Below, piece after piece: positions 21,985 to 34,345 of a stretch of 64,000 bases of DNA. Both the position numbers and the translations under genes were made by a program. The DNA is taken from positions 376,113 through 440,112 of the forward strand of contig VXAI01000162.1 in NCBI GenBank assembly GCA_013399305.1. The letters run 5' to 3'. The stretch is from Rostratula benghalensis (taxonomy: Eukaryota; Chordata; Aves; Charadriiformes; Rostratulidae). The notes under the pieces were generated by a model. That model made no database searches. It worked only from the letters and a program-made list of their open reading frames with translations, and had not been told where the DNA came from. Every line of letters begins with the position of its first letter. The first letter of the stretch is position 1.

Positions 21985-23234
21985 GCCAGGAGGAAAAAAC
22001 CCTTTTATCAACAATTTCTTCAAAAATTAAATGATCAATATTGTTTAGGGGTAATTCACTTAGTAGATACTTTTAAGAATAATTATATAATATAGATAAT
22101 TAGGACTGCTGGTTTTGTACTTGATTTTAAAATAGTATTTCACACTAATTATCTGCAGTTCAAGCTAAGAATTGTTATGGAAAAGAAATTTAGCTTTTTA
22201 GCTGGTATAAGTCATCATGGCCCATTAATGTTAGCACAAATAACTGTACAGATAGCCAGATCTATACCAGCTAATAATTTTAATTTGTTTTTTTCTTCCC
22301 TTCCCTGGAGTAGATTGTTGATTTGGGTAGATTTGTGCTCACTACCTAGTATTGCCTTGTTTCCTTTCTGAAGATGTGTTGCACTGTGCAATGAAATTAT
22401 GCTGATGAAAAAGTGACATCAGATAGCTCTGGGGGAAATTGCTTTGTCATGTCACCCAAATTTAATTAGGCAAAACTAGAAGCTTAGCTGGCATTGAATG
22501 CCATCCATGTATTTTTAAGATTAGAATTCCCTGTGACTTGGCATTGAAAAAAAAAGGAGTCATCTTATTCTTGAATATGATTCAATTTTAAGAAACCTTT
22601 TTTTTTTAATGTATTTAATTGAATAACAAAAAAGATATGAGTCAAATCCATGCTGAAAGTGTTTTTCCAGCTCTCAGACACTTTTGGTTTACAGTATATG
22701 TTACCATTTCTGGGTTTTAGTTGTTCTTCACCACGACCTTCTCTTTTTACGATTTAGAAAGTGCATGAAGTCTCTAGAGATAACTGATTAGTGTCCTTTT
22801 TTGCCCTTATGGAAAAAGGTTGCTACTAAGAACTTTTTTCCAGTTCAGAACATTTTCATATTTGCTTAACTTGGGTTTCACATAACAGCCTGATTGAACT
22901 AATACATTAGCACTGAAATCCAGTGATTCTATTACTTTAGTGATGACAGCTATTCTTAAAAAAATATCTATATATCCTGATACAATGATGGGCTCTGAGC
23001 TGAGTACTGCTATTCAAGGTCAAGATCCCAAAAGCACAATGTGTGGTTCTCTAAAAAGATCTGTCTAGTGTTCACTAGTAATCAAAAATTTAACTGAGTT
23101 TTAGGAGTTTCTAGGAAAGACAAAAGAGAACAAAGAAAAAACACACCACGACAAATTCACACTGCATGTCTATCTTTAATACTTTGTACAGCTCTTTTCC
23201 TTCCATTTCAAATAGGATGTAATGAAATAGAGAA
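21985..23234. other. Unique AT-rich sequence with direct repeat D2
   Basis: Nothing recognised other than D2. The open frame at 22177-22371 (+) is not family-like. Confidence 0.45.
22777..22923 (+). repeat. Direct repeat copy D2
   Basis: Partner of 16988-17138, same strand, about 88% identical by eye, 5.8 kb away. The differences are scattered substitutions plus short indels in the poly-T and poly-A stretches, so the pair is old. Confidence 0.85.
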
Positions 23235-23430
23235 ATGTTCAGAGAAGAGCAGAGAGATCATCAAAGAACAATTTGGAAGAACTTGAATCTAGGCATCTTT
23301 AGACTGGAAAAGAGAAAAGCAAAGAGGGAGAGAGATGATTTTGATGATGATGAAACCTGTAAAGTCATGAATGGCACAAAGAAGGTGAACAGTGAGTGTC
23401 TGTTCATTGTCTTAACTGTTCAAGAACTAG
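23235..23430 (+). pseudogene. Ancient CR1/L3-like RT C-terminal fragment
   Basis: The open frame at 23235-23552 contains 'LGIFRLEKRKAKRERDD', 'CKVMNGTKKVN' and 'ECLFIVLTVQEL'. In CR1/L3-type LINEs the end of the RT region runs 'LGLFxLEKRRLRGDMI', then a 'YKIMNG...KVNRE.LF' stretch. The spacing and order fit, so I infer a very old, non-chicken-type CR1 remnant. Beyond about 23430 the match fades and the rest of the frame is accidental. There is no recognisable 3' tail. It is much more diverged than the other CR1 copies in the window. Confidence 0.55.
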
Positions 23431-25549
23431 ATGTACCTCTGACCTGGCTTTGTTATGTCATGGTCTCATTCAGAATCTTGAGCTTTTCACGTAAGGAGAA
23501 AAAAGAAAAGAGCAGGGAAAAATATTTCAAAGAAAGTGGTCTTAATTTCTAACTTGTACACGCTAGGCAGAAGTAATTTTCATAGTACAGCCACTGATCT
23601 AGTAAATACTGAAACTTGGCATATTGGAGAGCTATACTTCTTGAGTTCATTCAAACACCTATGAAAGTCCAAACTTTTTGTCATGGAATCCAGGTCTGAG
23701 ATGTCAGGTACTGCAGGATATATGAAGACCTTATACATTAAAATTAAATGTCGATAGAAATTATTTGCAAGATCTTTCTTCTCTACTACCGGTTCCTCCA
23801 GTTCTGAAGGAAATCAAGTTGTTCTCTTTCAGTCAAATATTGTGAACATAACAAATTTTCATATTATGTGATTTGTCATCAGGTGCCAAAAGTTAGGACA
23901 TACTAGAGGAATAGTAAGGGAAGGACGCTCTGGAACAGTAAATTCTAGAAAATGGATAATAGGATTGTGCTTTGCATACAAAAACTATTTTTTTATTATT
24001 TTTTTTTTTTTTTACCTATTCCTTTACAAGCAGTACTCCTTGTCTTGATTATGGTTACCGGATCACTCTTCCATGCTACTAGGCCAGATGTTGATAGAAT
24101 TCAGATTAACTATCACAATAATCACCCACAATAATATAGCAGTTTCATTTTCCAGTACCAAAAGAGCTTTTCAATAATATGTTATGTTTCATGTTATATG
24201 ACTGCTATATGAGCATTTAAAGAAATACTTTGTCTTTTTTTTTTTCATTTAAGTATTCTCCGTGTGGAAAAATTAATGAAATAAAACTTTATATACTAAG
24301 TCGTTAATCTGAATGGTTTCTGCCATAAGCTACAGAAGTTGCTAGATGGATAATGCAGCAACAGTTAAGGTTTGTTACAAGAACTTTCTCATCATATTCA
24401 AACGCTTACAGGTTTTCGTTTGTCAGAGTAAATTTTCCATGCTGTGTACCCCATGGACTTCACATAAATAAAGTTCCTAAAAAGCTAAATAAACATATAA
24501 TATTATTTAAGAACATAACCTTCTCATTTACCAACTTTTTTTTTAATTATTGTGAGAATTAATTCTTGTAGCCAAGATAAATATGACCATTTCCTTCATT
24601 GTATTACAACTTTTTTTTAGAGAAAAGCCAACGAATTACCATGATTGTATGTAAACAATGTGCATTTATCCATTATAAAATATGGTGCATCAACCTTTTT
24701 TTTTTTTTTTTTCAAATGACACCTATATGCTTACAGGACTTTACCCCTTTTACCCCTTTTGTCACTACCAATGTTACTTAGTGAATCATTTCTGTTGCTT
24801 TTAAAACCCACATGAATTTAGTAGTTTTGCAGTCCAATACTGGATTGAGATTTGCTAAAGTAGGTGGCTGTTTTGTAAGCTTTCCTGGCAAATTTTGTCT
24901 GTATTAGTCCATTCAGAGTGGCAGCCCCAGAGGCTTGTTTATGTGCTCATATTCTAGCCTGTCCTCTCTATTTAAAAATTAAAGCAAATCAGAGATTTAG
25001 ACATGTGCATAGCAAGCAACCCTGTTGACTTGATGTACTTGCATAATTGGGAGGAAAGAGCCATGTGTCAGTTTAACTAAATTTTATTAATCAGTCTTAT
25101 AAGCTAAGTTGTGTTATGCAGTTTTGAAGAAGATAATTTGTGCAAGTGCATAAAGTTTCTTTGTGACTAAATTTATGCTGTTTTTCTGCTCTTCGTAGGT
25201 TTAAGCAGCTTGGACTGATAACTTCAGCTTTGAGTAATGCAAGGGTGTGCCTCTTCTTGCTAAATAAAATAGACTCAAGCCTGAGGCTCTGATCAGATCC
25301 ACACAGCATTTACAAACTGCATCAGTCCCTTGATCTTTTCTGGGGTGCTCCAGTGACCCATCTGTCTCCAGGTAGGACACATTCTGGACAACATTCATCC
25401 CACCCCCTGCTTTAAAAAGGGCAGCTTGGAGAAGTCTGGTCCAGTTTTGATTCCCTCCACTCTCAACAGCTCTCTAATATAACTCCAAAATTTTTTGTGC
25501 CTGCAAACAGCTTGGTGAACTGAATACTATGCTAGATGTTTCCGCTTAG
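23431..25549. other. Unique AT-rich sequence with poly-T tracts
   Basis: Poly-T runs occur near 23999-24013 and 24696-24712. Short frames (23952-24134, 24353-24562, 24599-24781, 25097-25309, 25201-25398) are not family-like. No gene is supported. Confidence 0.5.
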
Positions 25550-26295
25550 AATCATAGAACCATGTTATTGCCTAAGTTGGAAGGAACCTTTAAAATCACC
25601 TAGTCCAACCATCAACCTAACTCTGATAAAAAAACCCGAGCACTAAACCATGTCACTAAGCACTCTGTCAACCCATCTTTTGAATACCTCCAGGGATGGT
25701 GCCTCAAGCACTTCCCTGGGCAGCCCATTCCAATTCTTAATAAGCCTTTCAAGGTAATTTCTTTTTTTCTAGTATCCAATCCAAACCTCTCCTGGTGCAA
25801 CTTGAGGCCATTTCCTCTTGTCCTGTGACTTGGGAGAAGAGACCAACTTTAAGGTAGTTGTAGGAAGCAATAAAACCTCAGCCTCCTTTTCTTCAGGCTG
25901 AACAACCCCAGCTCCCTCAGCCTCTCCTCATGAGACTTATTTTCCAGACCCCTCACCAGCTTCTCTGACCCATTCCAGCACCTCAATGTCTTTTATGTGA
26001 TAAGGGGCCCAAAACAGTTCTCAAGGTTCTCAATGGTTCTTGCCAGTGCCAAGTAGAGGGGGATGATCACCTCCTGAACCCTACTCACCACGTTGTTCGT
26101 GATACAGTCCAGGATGCTGTTGGCCTTCTTGGCTGCCTGGGCACACTGCTAGATCCTGTTCAGCTACCAGTCATCCACCATCCCCAGGGTCTTTTCTGCT
26201 AAGCAGCTCTCCAGCCACTGTTCCCGAAGCCTGTAGTGCTGTGCGGGCTTGTTGTGACCCAAGTGCAGGACCCAACACTTGATCTTTTTGACAGT
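25550..26295 (-). mobile_element. CR1 LINE, minus-strand copy with 3' end
   Basis: About 745 bases. The left end AATCATAGAACCATG is the complement of the 3' tail, followed by AGGAACCTTTAAAATCACC and TAGTCCAACCATCAACC (UTR). The C-terminal RT complement follows (CTTCCCTGGGCAGCCCATTC, GAACAACCCCAGCTCCCTCA, GGCCTTCTTGGCTGCCTGGG). It is truncated at right after CCCAACACTTGATC. The frame at 25612-25800 (-) holds only a short RT piece. Multiple indels mark it as inactive. Confidence 0.95.
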
Positions 26296-27680
26296 CACTG
26301 ATGAGATCTTCCTAAGTATAAATTTTGGATGTGGTATCATCTGAACATTTGAATTTAGTTATTTACATTTTGCCCAAATGTAAATAAGAAATCATAAATT
26401 AGAGCCGATCTAATGGAAAAAAAACTACAAAGTGAAAGGGGAGAATAGATGAAGGTTGTAATGGTATGAGATTCCCATCAAAAACAAAAGAAAGAGACCA
26501 GAACATCTCATTCAAGAAACTCTGAGATGGCTAAAGAAGACACAATTAAATAAATCAGAGGAAAAAGACTTCAGAAAGCTAATTCTGAACCAAAATGTCA
26601 AAGCACAGAAGTCTTGATATTTGACCATACATAAATAACTCTATGAGTCTATATGTCAGTCTAAATTAGCTGTAAGATGTATGCATTTCAGTCAGTAGAA
26701 TTATGGATATTAAAAAATAATACTAAATCTATAAAACAGCTATATGATCCACATATCAATATACCACATTATCAGACAGACTGTTCTATGGACAGTTAAG
26801 GATTTGCAGATGTAAAATTGCACATGTCTAGATTCAGATGATAAAATTTTAAGGCACACATTTATATTTCAAAAGCAATAAAATAATTACAAATTTCAGA
26901 GGGACCAAAATGATAAATTTTAGACAAATCTACCTAGAAGTTCCCTTATATGAATATGTATATTACTCAATAACAAGGAAAGGATCTGGAAGCAATTTCT
27001 ATAACACACGTGAAGGGATTCACACACCTAGAATAGATGTAATGCTTAACTGCTAGCATATGGCTTAACAACTTCTTTAATATATACACGTGCTGACTGA
27101 TGGAGATAAAGCAATTTTTTTATTCTTTATTCATTTATGACTTACCATTTCTTTTACCTTTCAATGTGTACATGGAAAAGTGTTTAGCACAATCCCAAAA
27201 TGATACCAGCACAAGTTATGGCTTCTATCATGTCAAGACTTACTCATGGCAGTAGTGAGCTAGTTGTTAGCTCAACAAAATGAATACTAAGAAAGCTTAC
27301 TTTATAAACTGGAATTTTAATAATATTGACTTCAATATGTATTATTATGGCAGCTGTGATTATTCTAGCTTATTTCTAGCTAAAGCACCATGACTTTTAT
27401 AAGGAACGTTTCTTTCTGAAAATATTACTGTAAATTTTAAAATTAAACATTTCATGTGCTTCTTTCTGGTTGGGTTCATACAGTGCCTATTTAATGTATA
27501 AGGCATGTTCTCCACTAGTTCTAGTACACTTGAAGTGAATATAAGATTGTATGTTATACTTTTTTTTTTTCAATCAGTAATACTCTTTCATGTTACCTAA
27601 AATCATTCTGACCTCTCAAAAACTCAGACAATAGACCTTGAAAAACTTATTGTCTTATTACAAGTAAAGTTATCAACTTA

Positions 27681-27757
27681 ACAACAAACAAACAAACAAA
27701 CCAGAAAAAAAACCCCACCCAAACAAACACAATCAAACAAAAACCAACAAACCAAAG
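27681..27757. repeat. (CAAA)n-like A-rich tract
   Basis: CAAACAAACAAACAAA followed by AACCCCACCC and further AAACAAAC units. Confidence 0.85.
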
Positions 27758-28952
27758 CCAGGTCATTTTGGCATTTTGGCAGAACCATATTCACATACAC
27801 TGCATGCACAAAAGCACTGCTAATGTGTCAAGCAAGAGCAGTCTCTTTTCAAGACTAACAGGAGAAAGGAACTGTAGTTTGCCTTGGTATTGCTTGCTCT
27901 TCTGTTGATCTGTTTTCTTAAAACCTCACAGGTTCTTAAATATGTAACATTGCTTGTGTTTGCAGGAAAGAACCTTTGTAAATACAGCTATAATGCTTTC
28001 TTGAATCCTTATTCAGTGAGTTGAAATCTTTGAAGCAATGAATTATTCTAACTAAACTCCAGGTACTGTCCAGGCAAGGACAAATAAAGTGTAGGAGGTC
28101 TTAACCACCTGTATATTAGTCTCTATTAGAACCTGAATTTTCATATATTAAATCCTTTAATTTCAGTGAAATTCATCAAACATGACCTATATTTTCCCAA
28201 TAATTAATGTTAAATTATTAAATCTCATGCTCATTATTAAAAAGTCAAATTAAAGGAATTAACAACTTAGTTTTCCAGACCTTGGTTGTGCAGCAAAGAT
28301 TTCATAGTGTCAATATTTTTAGTTAACTTTCTCCTGTCTTTTTCATCAACCTGAGTATAGCCTCCTCTGATTTCATCAGATTACCAAGTGATAGAATTTT
28401 ATACCCCAGAAAATTTCTTCTCAGACACAGCCTGAAGTTTAGCTAGGAGCAAAAGTTCAGGTTCTGTTATCTCTTTGATAAAGCTTTCCTTGATCTGCTT
28501 AAAGTCACTTCTCCAAGTCTCTGTCCTGAAGTTAAGATCTGCAAACTAAAAAAAACCCATTTCACTGAAATGATTTCTCTTTCACTTCTGAGTACCTGTA
28601 AATCTGCTTGTGGCACTAGTATTGATTAGTGTGTCAATAAGTATTTTACCTGACTACTCTTCACTGTGTAATTGCCAATAATGGCACATGAAAAGATATT
28701 ACAGAACAGAATGGAATTTCTTTTATATTTAGACTTACTTATGCGTATCAGATTTCTCATCAACTCAAACTGCAAAGATTTGGTAGGTGAAACCTTACAC
28801 TGAAATCATTCAGCTAGCCAATACAGTATGATACTTTTAATAGCACGTTCAGTCAGGATACAGGAATAATTGGGAGTTGGGTTGGTGGGGTGTAGATACA
28901 TAAACAAATATATTTTAAATTCTTCTAGATATACAAACATATAAACCCTGGA

Positions 28953-28997
28953 GGGTTTTTTGGGTTTTTTGTTTTGTTTTTTAGTTTTTTTCTTTTA
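28953..28997. repeat. T-rich low-complexity tract
   Basis: GGGTTTTTTGTTTTG-like units, the opposite-strand counterpart of the A-rich tracts elsewhere. Confidence 0.8.
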
Positions 28998-29815
28998 TAG
29001 GAATATGGATAGATATTACAGTGGTATCTTGAATCTGACCTCTGGAATTTATTTTCAAAATTTGTGTGGAGCTTAACATATATCTTGCTATGACTTGGCT
29101 TCTCTTTAGTAAGCTAATAGGAATAATCAATATATTAGGTTTTTCTCCCAGGTTTTACAGGATTTAAAGTATATTTCTTTCAGCACTCAGTCTTTTAAAT
29201 TTCACATTTTACTATGTATCATATTTCCAGATTACTTTTTTCTTCAGTGATGACATTTTAAGGATCTGAGGATTTCTCAAAAGCCAGACTAGAGTCGTAG
29301 ACCTAAAACTCACTGTCACAGAAATTGTTTGGTGATTTTCTCTAATTTTGATCAACAGCTAATAAAGACATTTAAATTAATGTCTTTTATATCTTTTATC
29401 TATGTAGTACATTACAAACACAGATTTCAGTAAATAAGGTATACGAACATAATAAACTAAGAGCAGAATCTTCTCTTCTCCACCTTGATAATCCATAGTA
29501 TTTAAAATGTGTTAGAAATTTGTTGCAGTCTAGGCAATTGCCAGGACTATTATCAACAATTTTAATCTGTAATCAGGATAGTAGATAGATCTGGTTACTT
29601 ATGCCTAACTGACATTTACAGCGGAGCGATAATGTCACTTCTGAAAGATAAGAAGTGGTAGTGAATAATCTTTCAAGTAAGCTGCGAGAACTAATATTCA
29701 GATTTAGTTATGAGAATTTGTAAGAAGGATTTTTTTTATCTGTATATACTGTGATACATGAATTTTCAAATTCAGACCTTAATCGATAAAACAGTATGTA
29801 AAACAAATACTTCTG

Positions 29816-29869
29816 GGTGGGGTTTTTTGTTTGTTTGTTTGCTTTGGTTTGGTTTGTTTTGTTTTTTTA
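29816..29869. repeat. (GTTT)n-like T-rich tract
   Basis: TTTGTTTGTTTGTTTGC, then GGTTTGGTTTG and a poly-T end. Confidence 0.85.
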
Positions 29870-32800
29870 AATAGAGATAAGGTACCAGCCTCAAGGAGTC
29901 TTTGTCTTCATTTTGACTACTTGCTAATTAAATGAAACAAAAAAAATAAACTAGGAGCTGATGTAAGACACAGGTAGCTATGAGCTTGATTCTAAACTGT
30001 TAGTGAATACAGTGTAGAATAAACTATTGCTTTATTTCTGCTAAAGTTTGAAAGTTTGTATGGTCCAGAGTAATTTCATGCTAAAATAGCCAGAATTAGT
30101 ACCTTCCGATCCTTAATGTAGGAAAAAAACAACCCAACAACCAAAACCTAAAAAACAGCTTCCAGACCTTCTTTTCAGTGTATAGTACCGCACAGCAATC
30201 ATTGAGTGTCACTGATTTTTCCTTCTAACAATCACTGTGGATCATGTTGTGCAGAAACAATGTAGCACATTGCTCTCAAAGAGATGCTTCCCAGTGCCTG
30301 ATCTTAAACTAGGTTTTTAAATGTGTAGCTGGATACTGTGGAGTATACCTAATCAAGATTTTTGAGGGCATTTGTAAGCCAAATGAAAACAACCAGCTTT
30401 TTTAATTTTTCTTTTTTAAAAAAATATATTTCTGAGAATGTCTTTTTTTTCCTTTTAAACTGTTAGCTCTGCCAATTTATTCTATATGAAGTTAAGACAG
30501 GTTAATTATCTTACACATAACACTGCTATTTATTTTTACTTATTTTTTCCTCCTCTTCTAGCAATAAATTCTTTTCCCAAACTACAATAAACATTTTTAG
30601 AAAACTATGTTGGGATTACCACCACAGAATTGTGAGTTTATAGTGTTGACAAAACCGCTGAGCACAATGTTTCAAATTCTCCTAACACCTTCACCATTTC
30701 CCCTAAGTTTCTTTTTTGACTCAGAACTCAACTTCCCCGTCAGCAGCAAAAGCCTAGCTTAATATAAAATTGCTTAGTTCAGCTGTGAATTAAATTGTGA
30801 TTACAGGTTTATTTTTATGCAGCATAATAAATAAAATTGAAAATATTTTCAGGTTCAGCAAGTTCTCTTTGAAGCCGTTCCACAAGCTCCTGTCTCCTCT
30901 AGGTTTTAGTGTTTTCAGAAGCATCATCCCCGCTGCAATTACACATTGTTGTCTACCATTTGTCTGCAAAGCCTTTAACAACAGCAATACCACACTGAAG
31001 TTTTCTATGTTAAGAAATTAATCTTTTCTTTAATGAAGATCATCCAGTCACTTAGCATATTTTTAAAAGGTTTGAAGAAAAAGAAATTAAGTTTTCAAGG
31101 CACTGAACTTCCACTTTCAATGTCTATAATACAGTGCTACTAGCCCCACAATAATCTTAGAAAGAAATCTTTTAGATCTATCTGAAACTTATTTCTGAAT
31201 TTCTTTTCTGTTAAAGCTGAAGAAAACAAATTCTTCATTACAAGCTCCAACTCCCTTCATATATTTTAAATCACACATGATTTGCAAGAAAAAGTCATAC
31301 AGAATAGATCAACTAAATTACTTGTGTACAGGACAGAAAAAATAAAAAAGCTTTAAAAAAACTGTCATGAATGTTCCATGACAATCAGGAACCCAGGAAG
31401 AAAACATTAAAACATATTAATGATTTTTAATTTTACTCAAAGTAGATACTACTTAAACAAAAATAATTGAAGGATATTGTTAAAGACACTAACAAATAAC
31501 AAAATGTAAATGAAAAAACTCTCACCACAGATACCAAAGTCAGAACGGGAACATAAGCATAGGTGCAAATTTTAGGCTTCTAAACTCTTTGTCAGAAAGT
31601 ACAGTCTGGGATGCATTCCAGCTCCAGACTGAGACAGCCATAGTCTTTTTTTAAAGGATGTAGCTGAACCCTACACTTGGAATTTTCACTCAAGCACAGC
31701 TTTTTGGGGGTGCTTCTTTAGATTATAGGTGTAGAATTTTTATTTTTATCCTTGTGTATAGCTTTCCATAAGGTATGGCTACAGATCTGATTTTAGTAAC
31801 ATGGTTTAGTTAGTGTCACAGAAACCCATACTGCTCTCTCTAGCAGCCTACAGCTCAAATTCCCAGTGTTCACCAAGATAAGGGCTGATGCAATGAGCCT
31901 TGGCTTTGCAAATTTATGTAAATTCTTGCAAATCTATTCTCAACAAAGCTAAAGGTGAGACTGAGGGGAGACAACATAATCTGGTTCATTTAACATCTGG
32001 AAAATCATTCAAAAGGTTTCTCACCAACATGCAGAATTTACTGCTACTTTGCTACGGAGTTTTAATTCAGCAAAGTAAATTAACGAGATAGTACTGTTAA
32101 AGTCAGAACCACAATACTTACAGAAATACTATACTCATCCACACCTACAACTTCTTTGCACTACTGAAACAGAAACTTCTATTCAGCTTTGCGTCACGCT
32201 AATATTGTACTTCACCTTCCTAAACCATTATTAAAAATGCTTGCCAGTATCCCTTTCAGAATGGGGTATCCTCAACTTGAACAAGCCCTCTGATTGATTA
32301 TGGCAATCTGCCACAGCCCAAGAGCAGTTAGTACACCTCAAGTAATTACATTTTATTTAACGTGTGGTTGGAATTTTTATTTTTTTTTTGCATTTCTTAT
32401 TAGCCATAAACTCATTTTTCAAGTTCACCATAAATCCAAAAATAAAGCATGAGTTAAAAAAAAACATCTGTAGTTTATGGAATACATGAAAGGAAACATA
32501 CATAGTCTAACAGTAGTTGCAGTATTCTTGGCTAGGCATACATCAAATTCAAGGAATATCAAGCTTTTAGCTTCCTAATAGATTACATAGAAAACATGGC
32601 ACACAAAAATTGCAAATTAATCATATAATTTATTAAACCCACTGAAGAATAATGGTCATCTTACAAGATGTGCACTGGAAACCAGATTTGGGTACCCTCA
32701 GTTTCATTACATAAATCTTCACAAAAGTCACTTAATACTAGTGGTGTATTGTCCTATTATACAAAATTATTCAGAACATACCTTGATAGTTGCAAACACA

Positions 32801-33300
32801 CAGAAATGCAAACCCAAGTTTCATAGATATAGAAAACACGGAGTGCAAGCACCATGCAATAGTATCAAACTTAATTTGATCCCTTGTAGTTGTGCTACCT
32901 GGCTAACAAAAGTTCATCAGCATCACTTTGCAGTCTCTTCATTTTTTTTTTCCACTTCTAACACAGAGAATGAGTGTGTTCTAACATAATCATTTCAGGA
33001 TCGGGTTTGTTACTTGCAGCTACAATATTGATAAAGCCTGACCATAAGAAGATTTCACAGTATTAACAAGTAATAATAAAGAGAAACACATGGCTCACAC
33101 AAGAGTTTGCCCTTTTTTCTCCCTATGTTTTTCATTAGATAAATATGTTTCATTTCAGTAATATTTACAGTCTAGGATAGACTACCTTCTTCTTAATATG
33201 CTAATTATTTTAGGTTATTTTTTCTTCATGGTGTGTAGAACTCAGGTGGAATTTGCTTGAGATTAAGACACCTAAATGTAGATATCTAGATAAGAATTTC

Positions 33301-33908
33301 TACATAGTGGCACTCACGGTAATCAGCGGAGATCCATTCAGTCATTCAGACCATCTGGGATGCATTGAGATGTTCAGGATATCTGCACAAACCAGGGAGC
33401 AACTGAATGCCACGCTAAAAGCAGTAAAATGAAAACTGATAATGGTGACCCATCAATCAGAGAAAGGGATTGAAGGGAGCTGCACAAGTACAGGCCATTA
33501 ACGTCATGCAAAGTACTGGTTATCCCTCCTGACTCCTGGCTACTATTGCAGATGAGCACAGGCCACCCACAGAAACTGTCTACACAAAATCCCCATGCAT
33601 GTGTCTTGGGCACTGAGATACCAGGCACATTCACCTTGCTTTTGCCAGGAAGAAGCCAGTGTGGGCAGGCCAGAGAGGCCCACAGTATGATCCTGAAGCT
33701 GGGATGTAAGGGCCAATGAGAAGTCTGGGAGCCCATAACTCACTCCAGCTGGTATGTGTAGCCTGGGTGCTGGTAAAGGAATGCACAGAACCTCCATTGT
33801 CATCTTACGAATCCTCCAAAGTACCTACTACAGTAAGTACCAGTAAGCATTATATAGTTTATGGACATAATTTCTAGGGACTATTGCTATGAGAAAATTC
33901 ATAGTTTC
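33301..33908. other. Moderately GC-rich block, origin unknown
   Basis: From about 33390 to 33800 the sequence is less AT-rich than its surroundings and carries overlapping minus-strand open frames (33374-33736, 120 codons; 33543-33803, 86 codons). The translations lack a domain that I recognise. It lies directly left of the LTR target site. It could be a decayed ERV-internal or other repeat segment, or unique DNA. Confidence 0.4.
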
Positions 33909-33914
33909 TTCACA

Positions 33915-34345
33915 TGCTTCTTACACTACCCTGCCAGCAAGCAGGCTGGGGGTGCATAAAAAACTAGGAGGGGACACAGCTGGGACAGCTGTCGCTACCT
34001 GACCAAAGTGATATCCCATACCATATGACACCACATTCAGCAATAAAAGATGGATGGGAAGAAGGAGGAAAGGGAAATGTGTCTTCCAAGACATCCATGA
34101 TGTGTGATGAAGCCCTGCTTTCCTGGAGATGGCTAAGCATGTGCCTGCCAACGGCAAATAATGAAGAAATTCTTTATTTTGTTTTGCTTGCGTGCACAGC
34201 TTTTGCTTTCCCTGTTAAACCACCTTTATCTCAAACCATGTGTGCTTGCACTTCTACTTTTCCAATTCTCTGCTCCATCCCACTGGGGGAGAGTGAATGA
34301 GCGGCTGTGTGGTGCTTAGTTGCCAGCTGGGGTTAAACCATGACA
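33915..34345 (-). mobile_element. Probable solo LTR of an avian endogenous retrovirus
   Basis: On the minus strand it begins TGTCATGGTTTAACCCCAGC and ends with AAGCA, giving the TG...CA termini of a retroviral LTR. It is flanked by TTCACA (33909-33914) and TTCACT (34346-34351), a likely 6-base target-site duplication with one change. Within it are a C-rich CACTCTCCCCCAGTGGGATG stretch and an AATAAA on the minus strand (34173-34178), which could be a polyadenylation signal. No gag, pol or env sequence lies next to it, so it is best read as a solo LTR left by LTR-LTR recombination. The start resembles a LTR family common in songbirds; that attribution is from recall. If the left duplication is coincidental, the LTR could extend further left. 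Confidence 0.8.

Larger units (their letters stand above)
26296..33300. other. Long unique AT-rich stretch, no gene recognised
   Basis: About 7 kb without CR1 or LTR hallmarks. Low-complexity tracts at 27681-27757, 28953-28997 and 29816-29869 are listed separately. The opposed frames at 30790-31021 cover the same bases on both strands, and those at 31900-32091 and 32741-32989 are not family-like. No splice-bounded conserved exon could be recognised by eye. Confidence 0.5.
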
